5,729 bases of DNA, taken from contig DATBPY010000182.1 in assembly GCA_036561085.1 (NCBI GenBank), positions 1 through 5,729 on the forward strand, written 5' to 3'. The position numbers and the translations under genes were made by a program. The notes beneath the pieces were generated by a model that saw only the letters and a program-made list of their open reading frames with translations, ran no database searches and was not told the origin of the DNA. Below are positions 1 through 5,729 of this stretch, in pieces; within the stretch, counting starts at the first letter, position 1; each line of letters begins with the position of its first letter. This DNA comes from CAILHX01 sp036561085 (lineage in GTDB: Bacteria > Pseudomonadota > Gammaproteobacteria > Burkholderiales > Methylophilaceae).

Positions 1-1443
1 GCCACCAAGCTTTCGCGCGAAAAGGCCAAGCGCCTCGCAGCGTGGCTGGATCTGGAAGAAGCCATGGAAGAGGGCCGCATCGTCAAGGGCTTCATCAATG
101 GCCGCGTCAAGGGCGGCTTGACCGTCATGATCAACGGCATCCGTGCATTCTTGCCGGGTTCGCTGGTTGATCTGCGTCCGGTCAAGGACACCACCCCGTT
201 CGAAAACAAGGAATGGGATTTCAAAGTTATCAAGCTTGACCGCAAGCGTAACAACGTAGTGATGTCGCGCCGTGCTGTGCTGGAATCCAGCGCAGGTACC
301 GACCGCGAAGCACTGATCGGTTCGCTGACTGAAGGTTCGGTAGTTAAAGGTATCGTCAAGAACATCACCGACTACGGCGCGTTCGTGGACTTGGGCGGTA
401 TCGACGGCTTGTTGCACATTACCGATCTGGCTTGGCGTCGCGTCAAGCATCCTTCCGAAGTATTGACGGTGGGTGACGAGATCGAAGCCAAGATACTGAA
501 ATACGATGCCGAGAAGAACCGTGTTTCGCTGGGTATCAAGCAAATGGGTGATGATCCATGGGTCGCATTGGCACGTCGTTACCCAGCAAGCACACGCTTG
601 TTCGGTAAAGTCACCAACCTCACCGACTACGGTGCGTTCGTTGAGATCGAGCCGGGTATCGAAGGTCTGGTACACGTCTCTGAAATGGACTGGACCAACA
701 AGAACGTTCATCCAGCCAAAGTGGTACAACTGGGCGATGAAGTAGAAGTGATGATCCTAGAAATAGATGAAGAGCGTCGCCGTCTGTCCTTGGGCATGAA
801 GCAATGCCAATCCAATCCATGGGATGATTTTGCTGCGACCATGAAGAAGGGTGACAAAGTCAGAGGCCAGATCAAGTCTATTACCGATTTCGGTATCTTT
901 ATCGGTTTGCCTGGCGGTATCGACGGTCTGGTGCATTTGTCTGACCTGTCCTGGACTCAAACCGGCGAAGAAGCCATCCGCAATTTCAAGAAGGGCGACG
1001 AAGTTGAAGCCGCTGTGTTGTCCATCGATGTCGAAAAAGAGCGTATCTCTCTCGGTGTTAAGCAGCTTGAGGCTGCACCTGCTTCTGCAACTACTGCCAG
1101 CTTTGACAAGGGTTCTCTGGTCAAGGGCACTGTAAAGAGTCTGGATGCCAAGGGCGCCACCATCGACCTGGGTAACGAAGTCGAAGGTTATGTCCGCACT
1201 TCCGAAGCATCGGTAGAGAAAGTGGAAGACATTCGCACCGTGCTGAAAGAGGGTGACGAGATCGAAGCCAAGGTGGTGAGCGTCGATCGCAAAACCAACA
1301 AGGTCAATCTATCTATCAAGGCTAAGGATGCCGCAGACGAAGTGGAAGCTGTGCAAAAGTACAGCAACGACAGCGCCAATGCTGGCACTACCAATCTGGG
1401 CGCATTGCTCAAGGCCAAGATGGATAGCAAGTCTGAACAATAA
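1..1443 (+). CDS. rpsA: 30S ribosomal protein S1, 5'-truncated by the window edge
   Basis: S1 binds mRNA on the 30S subunit and helps unfold and place transcripts for initiation. The frame is open from base 1 and gives 480 residues. The first residues (ATKLSREKAKR) align with about residue 81 of the E. coli protein (557 aa), so roughly 80 N-terminal residues, containing S1 domain 1, lie upstream. Five S1 (OB-fold) domains are visible at about residues 25-91, 112-180, 197-267, 284-354 and 371-440 of the fragment, equal to domains 2-6 of E. coli. Hallmarks include VKGGLTVMINGIRAFLPGS, NITDYGAFVDLGGIDGLLHI, EGLVHVSEMDWTNKN and SITDFGIFIGL. The tail TNLGALLKAKMDSK is typical of betaproteobacterial S1. 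The ATG at base 64 is internal, not the start. An Ala/Ser/Thr-rich linker (residues 357-369) replaces the usual D-P-F/W motif between domains 5 and 6. ihfB follows after 20 nt, the usual conserved pairing. Confidence 0.98.
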   Translation, partial: ATKLSREKAKRLAAWLDLEEAMEEGRIVKGFINGRVKGGLTVMINGIRAFLPGSLVDLRPVKDTTPFENKEWDFKVIKLDRKRNNVVMSRRAVLESSAGTDREALIGSLTEGSVVKGIVKNITDYGAFVDLGGIDGLLHITDLAWRRVKHPSEVLTVGDEIEAKILKYDAEKNRVSLGIKQMGDDPWVALARRYPASTRLFGKVTNLTDYGAFVEIEPGIEGLVHVSEMDWTNKNVHPAKVVQLGDEVEVMILEIDEERRRLSLGMKQCQSNPWDDFAATMKKGDKVRGQIKSITDFGIFIGLPGGIDGLVHLSDLSWTQTGEEAIRNFKKGDEVEAAVLSIDVEKERISLGVKQLEAAPASATTASFDKGSLVKGTVKSLDAKGATIDLGNEVEGYVRTSEASVEKVEDIRTVLKEGDEIEAKVVSVDRKTNKVNLSIKAKDAADEVEAVQKYSNDSANAGTTNLGALLKAKMDSKSEQ

Positions 1444-1463
1444 CCTGATTAATTGGTGCAGCT

Positions 1464-1751
1464 ATGAAATCAATGACAAAATCGGAACTGATCGCCAAGC
1501 TTGCGGCACGTTTTCCGCAATTGGTGATGAAAGATGCTGAACTTTCAGTAAAAGCGATCCTGGATGCCATGACGGAAAAATTGGCTGGAGGCAAGCGTAT
1601 CGAGATCAGAGGGTTCGGTAGTTTCAGTCTGAACTACAGACCCCCTCGTCTGGGACGTAACCCGAAGACCGGCGAGAAAGTACAGGTGCCGGAGAAGTAT
1701 GTACCCCACTTCAAAGCAGGTAAAGAACTGCGCGAACGGGTGGATATTTAA
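1464..1751 (+). CDS. ihfB: integration host factor, beta subunit
   Basis: IHF-beta pairs with IHF-alpha to form a nucleoid protein that bends DNA sharply at specific sites and acts in transcription, replication and recombination. The 95-aa product shows the whole HU/IHF fold: MTKSELI at the start of helix 1, the signature GFGSFSLNYRPPRLGRNPKT at residues 50-69 with the DNA-intercalating proline at 67, and the C-terminal VPHFKAGKELRERVD helix. MTKSEL is the usual beginning of the beta subunit rather than of IHF-alpha or HU. Two in-frame ATGs compete, 1464 and 1473. The second gives 92 residues and places the key proline at 64, exactly as in E. coli, but only the first has a Shine-Dalgarno-like GGTG (1455-1458) at suitable spacing, so I keep 1464 with moderate certainty. 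It lies 20 nt after rpsA, probably in the same transcript, and is followed by a strong terminator. Confidence 0.96.
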   Translation: MKSMTKSELIAKLAARFPQLVMKDAELSVKAILDAMTEKLAGGKRIEIRGFGSFSLNYRPPRLGRNPKTGEKVQVPEKYVPHFKAGKELRERVDI

Positions 1752-1772
1752 GCAGCTACTGATGCGGTTTTG

Positions 1773-1810
1773 AAAAAGCGGCGTAATCATCAAGATTGCG
1801 CCGCTTTTTT
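1773..1810 (+). terminator. intrinsic terminator after ihfB
   Basis: A perfect GC stem GCGGCG (1778-1783) pairs with CGCCGC (1799-1804). It extends inward by TAAT/ATTG (one T-G wobble) to a 7-nt loop CATCAAG (1788-1794), and outward by AAAAA (1773-1777) against the T-run 1805-1810. Stem plus U-tract is a textbook Rho-independent terminator. It starts 21 nt after the ihfB stop and closes the rpsA-ihfB unit. The A-run on the 5' side means it could also work on the other strand, but no convergent gene is present here. Confidence 0.9.
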
Positions 1811-1825
1811 ATTCCAGAAAGTCGG

Positions 1826-1831
1826 TAAAAT
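1826..1831 (+). promoter_or_regulatory. candidate -10 element for lapA-lapB
   Basis: TAAAAT (one mismatch to TATAAT) lies in the 27-nt gap between the ihfB terminator and lapA. Its end is 6 nt from the lapA ATG, so a start point at the usual distance would fall on or next to the A of the start codon. The matching -35 position falls inside the T-run of the terminator and resembles TTGACA poorly, so the promoter rests on the -10 and on the need for a new start after the terminator. No Shine-Dalgarno sequence precedes the ATG, in keeping with a leaderless message. Confidence 0.4.
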
Positions 1832-1837
1832 AGCAGT

Positions 1838-2101
1838 ATGCGATATCTCTATACCACTCTTACGCTGCTATTGTTTTTTGCAGCACTCGGATTCGCCGTG
1901 AAGAATTCCGAAAGTGTCACCCTGCATTACTACCTCGGCATGGAATGGACTGCGCCATTGGTCATCATGCTGTTAGTCACACTGGGCGTGGGCATTACGC
2001 TAGGGCTGCTGGCGTGCCTAGGTCTGATCGTCAGGCAGCGACGCCAGATCGGTGCCTTGAAGCGTGAATTGCAGCAACTGAATATAGATACTACGACTTA
2101 A
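1838..2101 (+). CDS. lapA: LapA-domain (DUF1049) inner-membrane protein
   Basis: This small membrane protein is co-encoded with LapB. In E. coli LapA and LapB are linked to lipopolysaccharide assembly, though LapA's own role is less clear than LapB's. The 87-aa product has the family layout: a first hydrophobic segment at about residues 4-20 (LYTTLTLLLFFAALGFA), a short periplasmic loop with the characteristic N-x-E-x-V-x-L-x-Y-x-LG pattern (23-34), a second, longer membrane segment at about 39-64, and a basic, probably coiled-coil cytoplasmic tail (RQRRQIGALKRELQQL, 66-81). The length is typical of the family. The ATG at 1838 is chosen because it starts the first membrane helix directly; it has no ribosome binding site but a -10-like TAAAAT just upstream. 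lapB begins 2 nt after its stop, as expected for this gene pair. Confidence 0.9.
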   Translation: MRYLYTTLTLLLFFAALGFAVKNSESVTLHYYLGMEWTAPLVIMLLVTLGVGITLGLLACLGLIVRQRRQIGALKRELQQLNIDTTT

Positions 2102-2103
2102 GC

Positions 2104-3270
2104 ATGGATTTTGATTACACCTGGTTACTGGCACTACCCTTGTTTTTCATCCTGGGCTGGATCGCCGCGCGCGTGGATGTCAGCAGACTACTGAATGAAA
2201 CCAGTACGCTCCCTGCTTCATATTTCCGTGGTTTGAATTTCCTGATCAGCGAACAGCCCGATAAGGCGATTGAAGCGTTCACTGAAGCGCTCAAGATTGA
2301 TTCCGACACCCTTGAATTGCACTTTGCCTTGGGTAACCTATTCCGCCGTACCGGCGAAATGGATAGGGCGATACGTCTGCATCAAGGGCTGCTGGATCGT
2401 GAAACGCTGGATGAAACGACACGTTTGATGGCATTGGCAGAATTATCGCAGGACTATCTCAAAGCGGGTTTGTTGGATCGTGCCGAGGAACTGTTTGCCA
2501 AGCTGACGGAGACAGCACGCTATGCGCAGTCCGCATTACGCGCGTTGCTGGAAATCTACGTACATGAAAAAGAGTGGGTACAGGCCATTGAAACCGCCCA
2601 AAAACTGGAAGCATTGAGTGGTAATCCGCTGGGGCTGGAGATCGCCCAATTCCATTGCGAACTCGCCCATCAGCAGATGCTATTAGGGGACCCTGAACAA
2701 GCAGGCAAGAATTTACACGCAGCATTAGAGGCTAACCGCAATTGCGTGCGTGCCAATGTCATGCTGGGAGATCTTGCGGCCAATCAGCAACATCACCAGG
2801 AAGCACTTCAACTGTGGCGCGCGGTCGAGTTGCAAATGCCTGAATATATCGAATTGATCGCGGCGCGCATGATGATCAGTTGGCGGGCTTTAGGAAAAGC
2901 GACTGAAGGGCTGGACTGGTTGCAGGACGCGGTGCGTAAATATGCACTGGAGGAAACTGCGCAAGTATTGTTCGAAGCCACGCTGGACTTGCGCGGCCCC
3001 GAAGCCGCTTACCGTATGGCACATGATGAGGCGGATATATCACCTACGCTTGCTGCCCTTGATCGCCTGTTACAAGCCAAAGTCAGCGGCATGCCCGATG
3101 GCGATCTGCGACTGGTGATAGATGCCATCAAGCAGCATCTGGAGCATACCGCCTATCATCGCTGTACTACTTGCGGGTTCACTGCACGCCAATTCCATTG
3201 GCATTGCCCCAGTTGCGCAGAGTGGGAAACCTTTCCACCCAGCAAATATGAGAAAGCTGTAACGGCTTAA
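2104..3270 (+). CDS. lapB: LapB, TPR regulator of lipopolysaccharide synthesis
   Basis: LapB (formerly YciM) is an inner-membrane-anchored, cytoplasmic tetratricopeptide protein that in E. coli delivers LpxC to the protease FtsH, limiting lipid A synthesis. The 388-aa product is almost the same length as the E. coli one (389 aa). It has an N-terminal membrane anchor at about residues 6-23 (TWLLALPLFFILGWIAAR) and a series of TPR helical pairs at about 39-68, 73-100, 108-136, 143-172, 179-210 and 215-244. Diagnostic stretches are YFRGLNFLISEQPDKAIEAF and LGNLFRRTGEMDRAIRLHQ. It ends in a rubredoxin-like metal knuckle, CTTCGFTARQFHWHCPSC, with cysteines 354, 357, 368 and 371 all present, so it should be functional. 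It starts 2 nt after the lapA stop without a visible Shine-Dalgarno sequence, so translation probably depends on coupling to lapA. pyrF follows through an almost identical junction. Confidence 0.96.
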   Translation: MDFDYTWLLALPLFFILGWIAARVDVSRLLNETSTLPASYFRGLNFLISEQPDKAIEAFTEALKIDSDTLELHFALGNLFRRTGEMDRAIRLHQGLLDRETLDETTRLMALAELSQDYLKAGLLDRAEELFAKLTETARYAQSALRALLEIYVHEKEWVQAIETAQKLEALSGNPLGLEIAQFHCELAHQQMLLGDPEQAGKNLHAALEANRNCVRANVMLGDLAANQQHHQEALQLWRAVELQMPEYIELIAARMMISWRALGKATEGLDWLQDAVRKYALEETAQVLFEATLDLRGPEAAYRMAHDEADISPTLAALDRLLQAKVSGMPDGDLRLVIDAIKQHLEHTAYHRCTTCGFTARQFHWHCPSCAEWETFPPSKYEKAVTA

Positions 3271-3272
3271 GC

Positions 3273-4001
3273 ATGGCGAACGATACAAGCATGAATGATT
3301 CAAAAACTAACGATTCAAGGATCATAGTCGCGCTGGACTATGCGGATGCGGCTACCGCCTTAAAATTGATCGCACAACTCGATCCTGCTTTGTGTCGACT
3401 CAAGATAGGTAAGGAGTTGTTTACCGCCGCCGGGCCGCAACTAGTCACTCGACTGACCCAGGAGGGATACAGTGTATTTCTCGACCTGAAGTTCCATGAC
3501 ATCCCCAATACTGTGGCAAAAGCTTGTGAAGCTGCAAGTAAGTTAGGCGTATGGATGCTCAATGTGCATGCATCAGGCGGTAGTGCCATGATGCGTGCGG
3601 CACGTGCCGCAGTGGATAAAGCGCCGGTGCCGCCATTGTTGATCGCCGTCACCATACTGACTAGCCTTGACCAGCCCGCACTGGATGAGATCGGCTATGC
3701 GGAAGACCTGTCGGCTACCGTGCTGCGCCTGGCGAAACTGGCAAAAAGCTGTGGTCTGGACGGCGTGGTATGTTCAGCACAGGAAGCGCCCTTGTTACGT
3801 AGTGAGTTGGGAGCGGATTTTAGTCTGGTCACGCCAGGTATACGTCCGGCGGACACAAGCATGGATGACCAGTCGCGCATCGTCACGCCGGCGATGGCGA
3901 TCCACAACGGTGCCAGTTATCTGGTCATTGGCCGCCCCATTACCCAGGCTGCAGACCCACTGCAAATGTTGCAGCGCATCAATAGAGAAATTAAGGCGTA
4001 A
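3273..4001 (+). CDS. pyrF: orotidine 5'-phosphate decarboxylase
   Basis: This cytoplasmic enzyme carries out the last step of de novo UMP synthesis, decarboxylating orotidine 5'-monophosphate. The 242-aa product is close to E. coli PyrF (245 aa) and belongs to the same short bacterial group. The active-site residues fall at the same numbers as in E. coli: Asp22 (VALDY), Lys44 (RLKIGKELF), and Asp71, Lys73 and Asp76 in DLKFHDIPNT. Phosphate-loop motifs VTPGIRP and VIGRPITQA are intact near the C-terminus. The numbering match supports the ATG at 3273; an in-frame ATG at 3291 (MNDSKTND) would remove only a poorly conserved tip. It begins 2 nt after lapB with no clear ribosome binding site, so it is probably translated by coupling. 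It may be transcribed with lapAB and ugd, since no terminator is seen on either side. UMP feeds the UDP-sugar pool used by Ugd next door, a link I infer only from context. Confidence 0.97.
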   Translation: MANDTSMNDSKTNDSRIIVALDYADAATALKLIAQLDPALCRLKIGKELFTAAGPQLVTRLTQEGYSVFLDLKFHDIPNTVAKACEAASKLGVWMLNVHASGGSAMMRAARAAVDKAPVPPLLIAVTILTSLDQPALDEIGYAEDLSATVLRLAKLAKSCGLDGVVCSAQEAPLLRSELGADFSLVTPGIRPADTSMDDQSRIVTPAMAIHNGASYLVIGRPITQAADPLQMLQRINREIKA

Positions 4002-4016
4002 TCGCCATGAATCATC

Positions 4017-4021
4017 AGGAG
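4017..4021 (+). promoter_or_regulatory. ribosome binding site of ugd
   Basis: AGGAG, 5 nt before the ATG at 4027, is the only strong Shine-Dalgarno sequence inside the lapA-ugd series. It fixes the ugd start even though the frame stays open far upstream into pyrF. Confidence 0.85.
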
Positions 4022-4026
4022 CTTTT

Positions 4027-5349
4027 ATGAAAATAAGTGTTGTCGGCACGGGCTATGTAGGTTTGGTGACAGGCGCCTGTTTGGCTGAAGTAGGTAACGA
4101 CGTACTTTGCATGGACTTGGATGAGAGCAAGATCAAATTGCTGAAAGAAGGCGGCATTCCGATACACGAGCCGGGGCTGCTGGAAATGGTGCAACGTAAT
4201 GTGGCGGCCGGTCGTTTGCATTTCACCACCAACATCGAAGAAAGCGTGGCATTCGGCATAGTACAATTCATCGCAGTCGGCACTCCGCCTGACGAGGACG
4301 GCTCGGCCGATCTGCAATACGTTACTGCTGCGGCACGAAATATCGGTCGATATATGACCGAGTTCAAAATCGTCGTGGATAAATCGACCGTCCCTGTCGG
4401 CACGGCGGATAAAGTAAAAGCGGCATTGAGTGAAGAATTACAACAGCGCGGTGTGGATGTCCCCTTCGCCGTAGCTTCCAACCCGGAATTTCTGAAAGAA
4501 GGCGCGGCAGTGCAAGATTTCATGCGACCGGACCGCGTGGTCGTCGGCGTAGACGATGAGCGCGTCGTTACTGTGATGCGTGAGCTTTATGCGCCATTCA
4601 ACCGTAACCATGATCGCCTGATCATCATGGATATCCGCTCTGCCGAATTGACCAAATATGCCGCTAATTGCATGCTGGCGACACGTATTTCTTTCATGAA
4701 CGAATTGGCGAACCTGGCGGATAAACTGGGCGCGGACATTGAACAAGTGCGCCTGGGGATAGGTTCCGATCCGCGTATCGGCTATCACTTCCTTTACCCC
4801 GGTTGTGGTTATGGCGGTTCATGCTTTCCCAAGGACGTGCAGGCCTTGATCCGTACTGCCGAAAGTATAGATCAGCCGATGAAGGTGTTAAATGCGGTGG
4901 AAGAGGCGAATAACGAACAAAAACGCGTGCTGCTGCAGAAGATACAGACCCGATTCGGCAAAAACCTCAGCGGTAAACATTTTGCACTATGGGGATTGGC
5001 GTTCAAGCCTAATACCGACGACATGCGCGAAGCTTCCAGCCGTGTTCTTATCCAAGGCTTGTGGGACTTGGGCGCTACAGTGACGGCCTACGACCCGGTG
5101 GCAATGCAGGAGTCGAAACGTATCTTCGGTACCGACACACGGCTAAAATATGCAGAGACGCCGATGCATGCGCTGGAAGGGGCAGATGCACTGGCGATCG
5201 TTACCGAATGGAAAGAATTCCGCGCGCCGGACTTCGACCAGATCAAGTCCGTATTGAAGACCCCGGCCATTTTTGACGGACGTAATATGTACACGCCATC
5301 GCAGGTAAAAGCGCATGGCCTGGAGTATTACGCTATTGGAAGAAGATGA
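4027..5349 (+). CDS. ugd: UDP-glucose 6-dehydrogenase
   Basis: Ugd oxidises UDP-glucose to UDP-glucuronate in two NAD+-dependent steps in the cytoplasm, supplying precursors for capsule, exopolysaccharide or lipid A modification. The 440-aa product has the full three-part architecture: an N-terminal Rossmann domain with the dinucleotide loop GTGYVGLVTGACLA (residues 7-20) and the acidic Asp30 expected for NAD+, a central helical dimerisation domain, and a C-terminal UDP-binding domain (from about 315). Catalytic features are present: Thr121 in KSTVPVGT, Glu158 in PEFLKEGA, Lys210 and Asn214 in ELTKYAANCMLA, and Cys266 with Asp270 in GYGGSCFPKD. The motif WGLAFKPNTDDMREA (322-336) is typical. 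The frame is open upstream to an ATG at 3667, but that stretch lies wholly inside pyrF; the protein begins at MKISVVGTGYVGL, preceded by AGGAG. The gap after pyrF is 25 nt, so co-transcription is likely. Related GDP-mannose dehydrogenases share the fold, but the overall sequence is closest to Ugd. Confidence 0.96.
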   Translation: MKISVVGTGYVGLVTGACLAEVGNDVLCMDLDESKIKLLKEGGIPIHEPGLLEMVQRNVAAGRLHFTTNIEESVAFGIVQFIAVGTPPDEDGSADLQYVTAAARNIGRYMTEFKIVVDKSTVPVGTADKVKAALSEELQQRGVDVPFAVASNPEFLKEGAAVQDFMRPDRVVVGVDDERVVTVMRELYAPFNRNHDRLIIMDIRSAELTKYAANCMLATRISFMNELANLADKLGADIEQVRLGIGSDPRIGYHFLYPGCGYGGSCFPKDVQALIRTAESIDQPMKVLNAVEEANNEQKRVLLQKIQTRFGKNLSGKHFALWGLAFKPNTDDMREASSRVLIQGLWDLGATVTAYDPVAMQESKRIFGTDTRLKYAETPMHALEGADALAIVTEWKEFRAPDFDQIKSVLKTPAIFDGRNMYTPSQVKAHGLEYYAIGRR

Positions 5350-5430
5350 TTGAACAGCTTTAGCAAATCCGCTTGGGTAAGATTGGCGTAAGCAAAACAG
5401 AGGAGTATCTGTATCACTGCAGGCGATAAT

Positions 5431-5454
5431 AGTAATTAAAAAACTAATTATTTT
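5431..5454 (+). repeat. AT-rich inverted repeat upstream of the ComEA-like gene
   Basis: Two copies of the self-complementary hexamer TAATTA (5433-5438 and 5445-5450) flank AAAAAC and are followed by TTTT. The RNA could form a 6-bp all-A/U hairpin, extended by a G-U and an A-U pair to the outside. With no G-C pairs it is too weak to be a convincing terminator of ugd. It sits directly before the ribosome binding site of the next gene, so a role as a protein-binding or translation-modulating site is possible but unproven. The rest of the 117-nt gap holds only a short inverted repeat, ACAGA/TCTGT (5397-5412), and a weak promoter-like pair, TTGGCG (5383-5388) with TATCTG (5406-5411) at 17-bp spacing. 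Confidence 0.4.
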
Positions 5455-5455
5455 C

Positions 5456-5460
5456 GGGAG
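5456..5460 (+). promoter_or_regulatory. ribosome binding site of the ComEA-like gene
   Basis: GGGAG lies 6 nt before the ATG at 5467 and supports that start, which also gives a clean signal peptide. Confidence 0.75.
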
Positions 5461-5466
5461 AGTGAG

Positions 5467-5729
5467 ATGAAGAAGCTGTTATTGGTGATTTTGAGCGTAC
5501 TTGCATTCGCAACACCGGCATGGGCCATCGTTGATCTTAATACTGCAACGATGACGGAATTGGAAAGCGTAAAGGGCATAGGCCCTAAAAAAGCGCAGTA
5601 CATCATGGATTATCGCAAGAAGACGCCCTTCAAGTCGGTAGACGACCTGACCAAAGTCAAAGGTTTCGGCAAGAAGACGGTGGACAAGATGCGCAAGGAA
5701 CTCAAGGTCGGGCCACCTCCAAAACCAGT
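5467..5729 (+). CDS. ComEA-like secreted helix-hairpin-helix DNA-binding protein, 3'-truncated by the window edge
   Basis: Proteins of this family bind double-stranded DNA in the periplasm and, in competent Gram-negative bacteria, act as a ratchet that pulls in transforming DNA. The 87 complete codons encode a clear signal peptide (basic KK, then LLLVILSVLAFATP, with likely signal peptidase I cleavage after Ala20 in AWA). The mature part opens with VDLNTATMTELESVKGIGPKK, the classic ComEA start, and carries two helix-hairpin-helix units with hairpins KGIG (36-39) and KGFG (65-68), each followed by lysines that contact the phosphate backbone. After the second unit a proline-rich stretch (GPPPKP) begins and the frame is still open at the window end, so the tail length is unknown. 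It is 117 nt downstream of ugd and may have its own promoter. Family assignment is firm; a role in transformation is inferred, because similar small proteins occur in strains not known to be competent. Confidence 0.88.
   Translation, partial: MKKLLLVILSVLAFATPAWAIVDLNTATMTELESVKGIGPKKAQYIMDYRKKTPFKSVDDLTKVKGFGKKTVDKMRKELKVGPPPKP

Noticed and set aside
64..66. ATG as the start of S1
   Set aside because: The frame is open upstream to base 1 and that stretch (ATKLSREKAKRLAAWLDLEEA) matches conserved S1 sequence, so this Met is internal.
2459..2725. 88-codon minus-strand open frame inside lapB
   Set aside because: lapB is an intact, well-recognised gene here; the antisense translation shows no domain and no ribosome binding site.
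3667..4026. In-frame upstream extension of ugd by 120 codons
   Set aside because: It lies entirely within pyrF in another frame, encodes a low-similarity Arg/Trp/Cys-rich sequence, and the true Ugd N-terminus (MKISVVGTGYVGL) is preceded by AGGAG.
4053..4523. 156-codon open frame on the minus strand
   Set aside because: It is antisense to the conserved core of ugd, its Ser/Thr/Pro-rich translation resembles no family I know, and it has no convincing ribosome binding site; it is a shadow of ugd codon use.
5371..5394. Possible terminator after ugd (GCTT...AAGC)
   Set aside because: Only four base pairs form around a long loop and no T-run follows.
5397..5412. ACAGA/TCTGT inverted repeat as an operator or terminator
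   Set aside because: A 5-bp stem with a 6-nt loop is easily produced by chance and has no U-tract; I mention it only as part of the gap.

Overview
The window is ordinary bacterial chromosome, fully coding apart from short gaps, with every complete gene on the + strand. The protein families and their order (rpsA, ihfB, lapA, lapB, then pyrF and ugd), the S1 C-terminus (TNLGALLKAKMDSK) and the IHF-beta C-terminus (GKELRERVD) are typical of Betaproteobacteria. A member of the Nitrosomonadales-type lineages is my best guess, from memory of family sequences rather than from a search. Base composition and codon use look even throughout, and I see no insertion sequence, tRNA, rRNA, CRISPR array, phage gene or other sign of recent transfer.

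Layout: 1-1443 is the 3' part of rpsA (ribosomal protein S1, S1 domains 2 to 6). 1464-1751 is ihfB (IHF beta subunit), which follows after 20 nt and is closed by a strong intrinsic terminator at 1773-1810. A second transcription unit seems to begin immediately afterwards. A -10-like TAAAAT lies just upstream of lapA (1838-2101). lapA is followed after 2 nt by lapB (2104-3270), which is followed after 2 nt by pyrF (3273-4001). ugd (4027-5349) comes 25 nt later with a clear ribosome binding site. A 117-nt gap with an AT-rich inverted repeat precedes a small secreted helix-hairpin-helix protein of the ComEA type (5467 to beyond the window end).

How the genes fit together: rpsA and ihfB form a widely conserved pair (translation and nucleoid architecture). 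LapA and LapB are inner-membrane proteins; LapB is known in Escherichia coli to steer FtsH degradation of LpxC and so to set lipopolysaccharide synthesis. PyrF makes UMP, the precursor of the UDP-sugars, and Ugd oxidises UDP-glucose to UDP-glucuronate for surface polysaccharide or lipid A modification. The second unit therefore has a loose cell-envelope theme, although pyrF may be there by chance. The last gene belongs to a DNA-binding family used in natural transformation.

I found no undescribed system. The points worth a second look are small and regulatory: a possibly leaderless lapA start abutting the upstream terminator, two near-identical gene junctions without ribosome binding sites, a seven-codon frame ending on the ugd start, and local peculiarities in S1.
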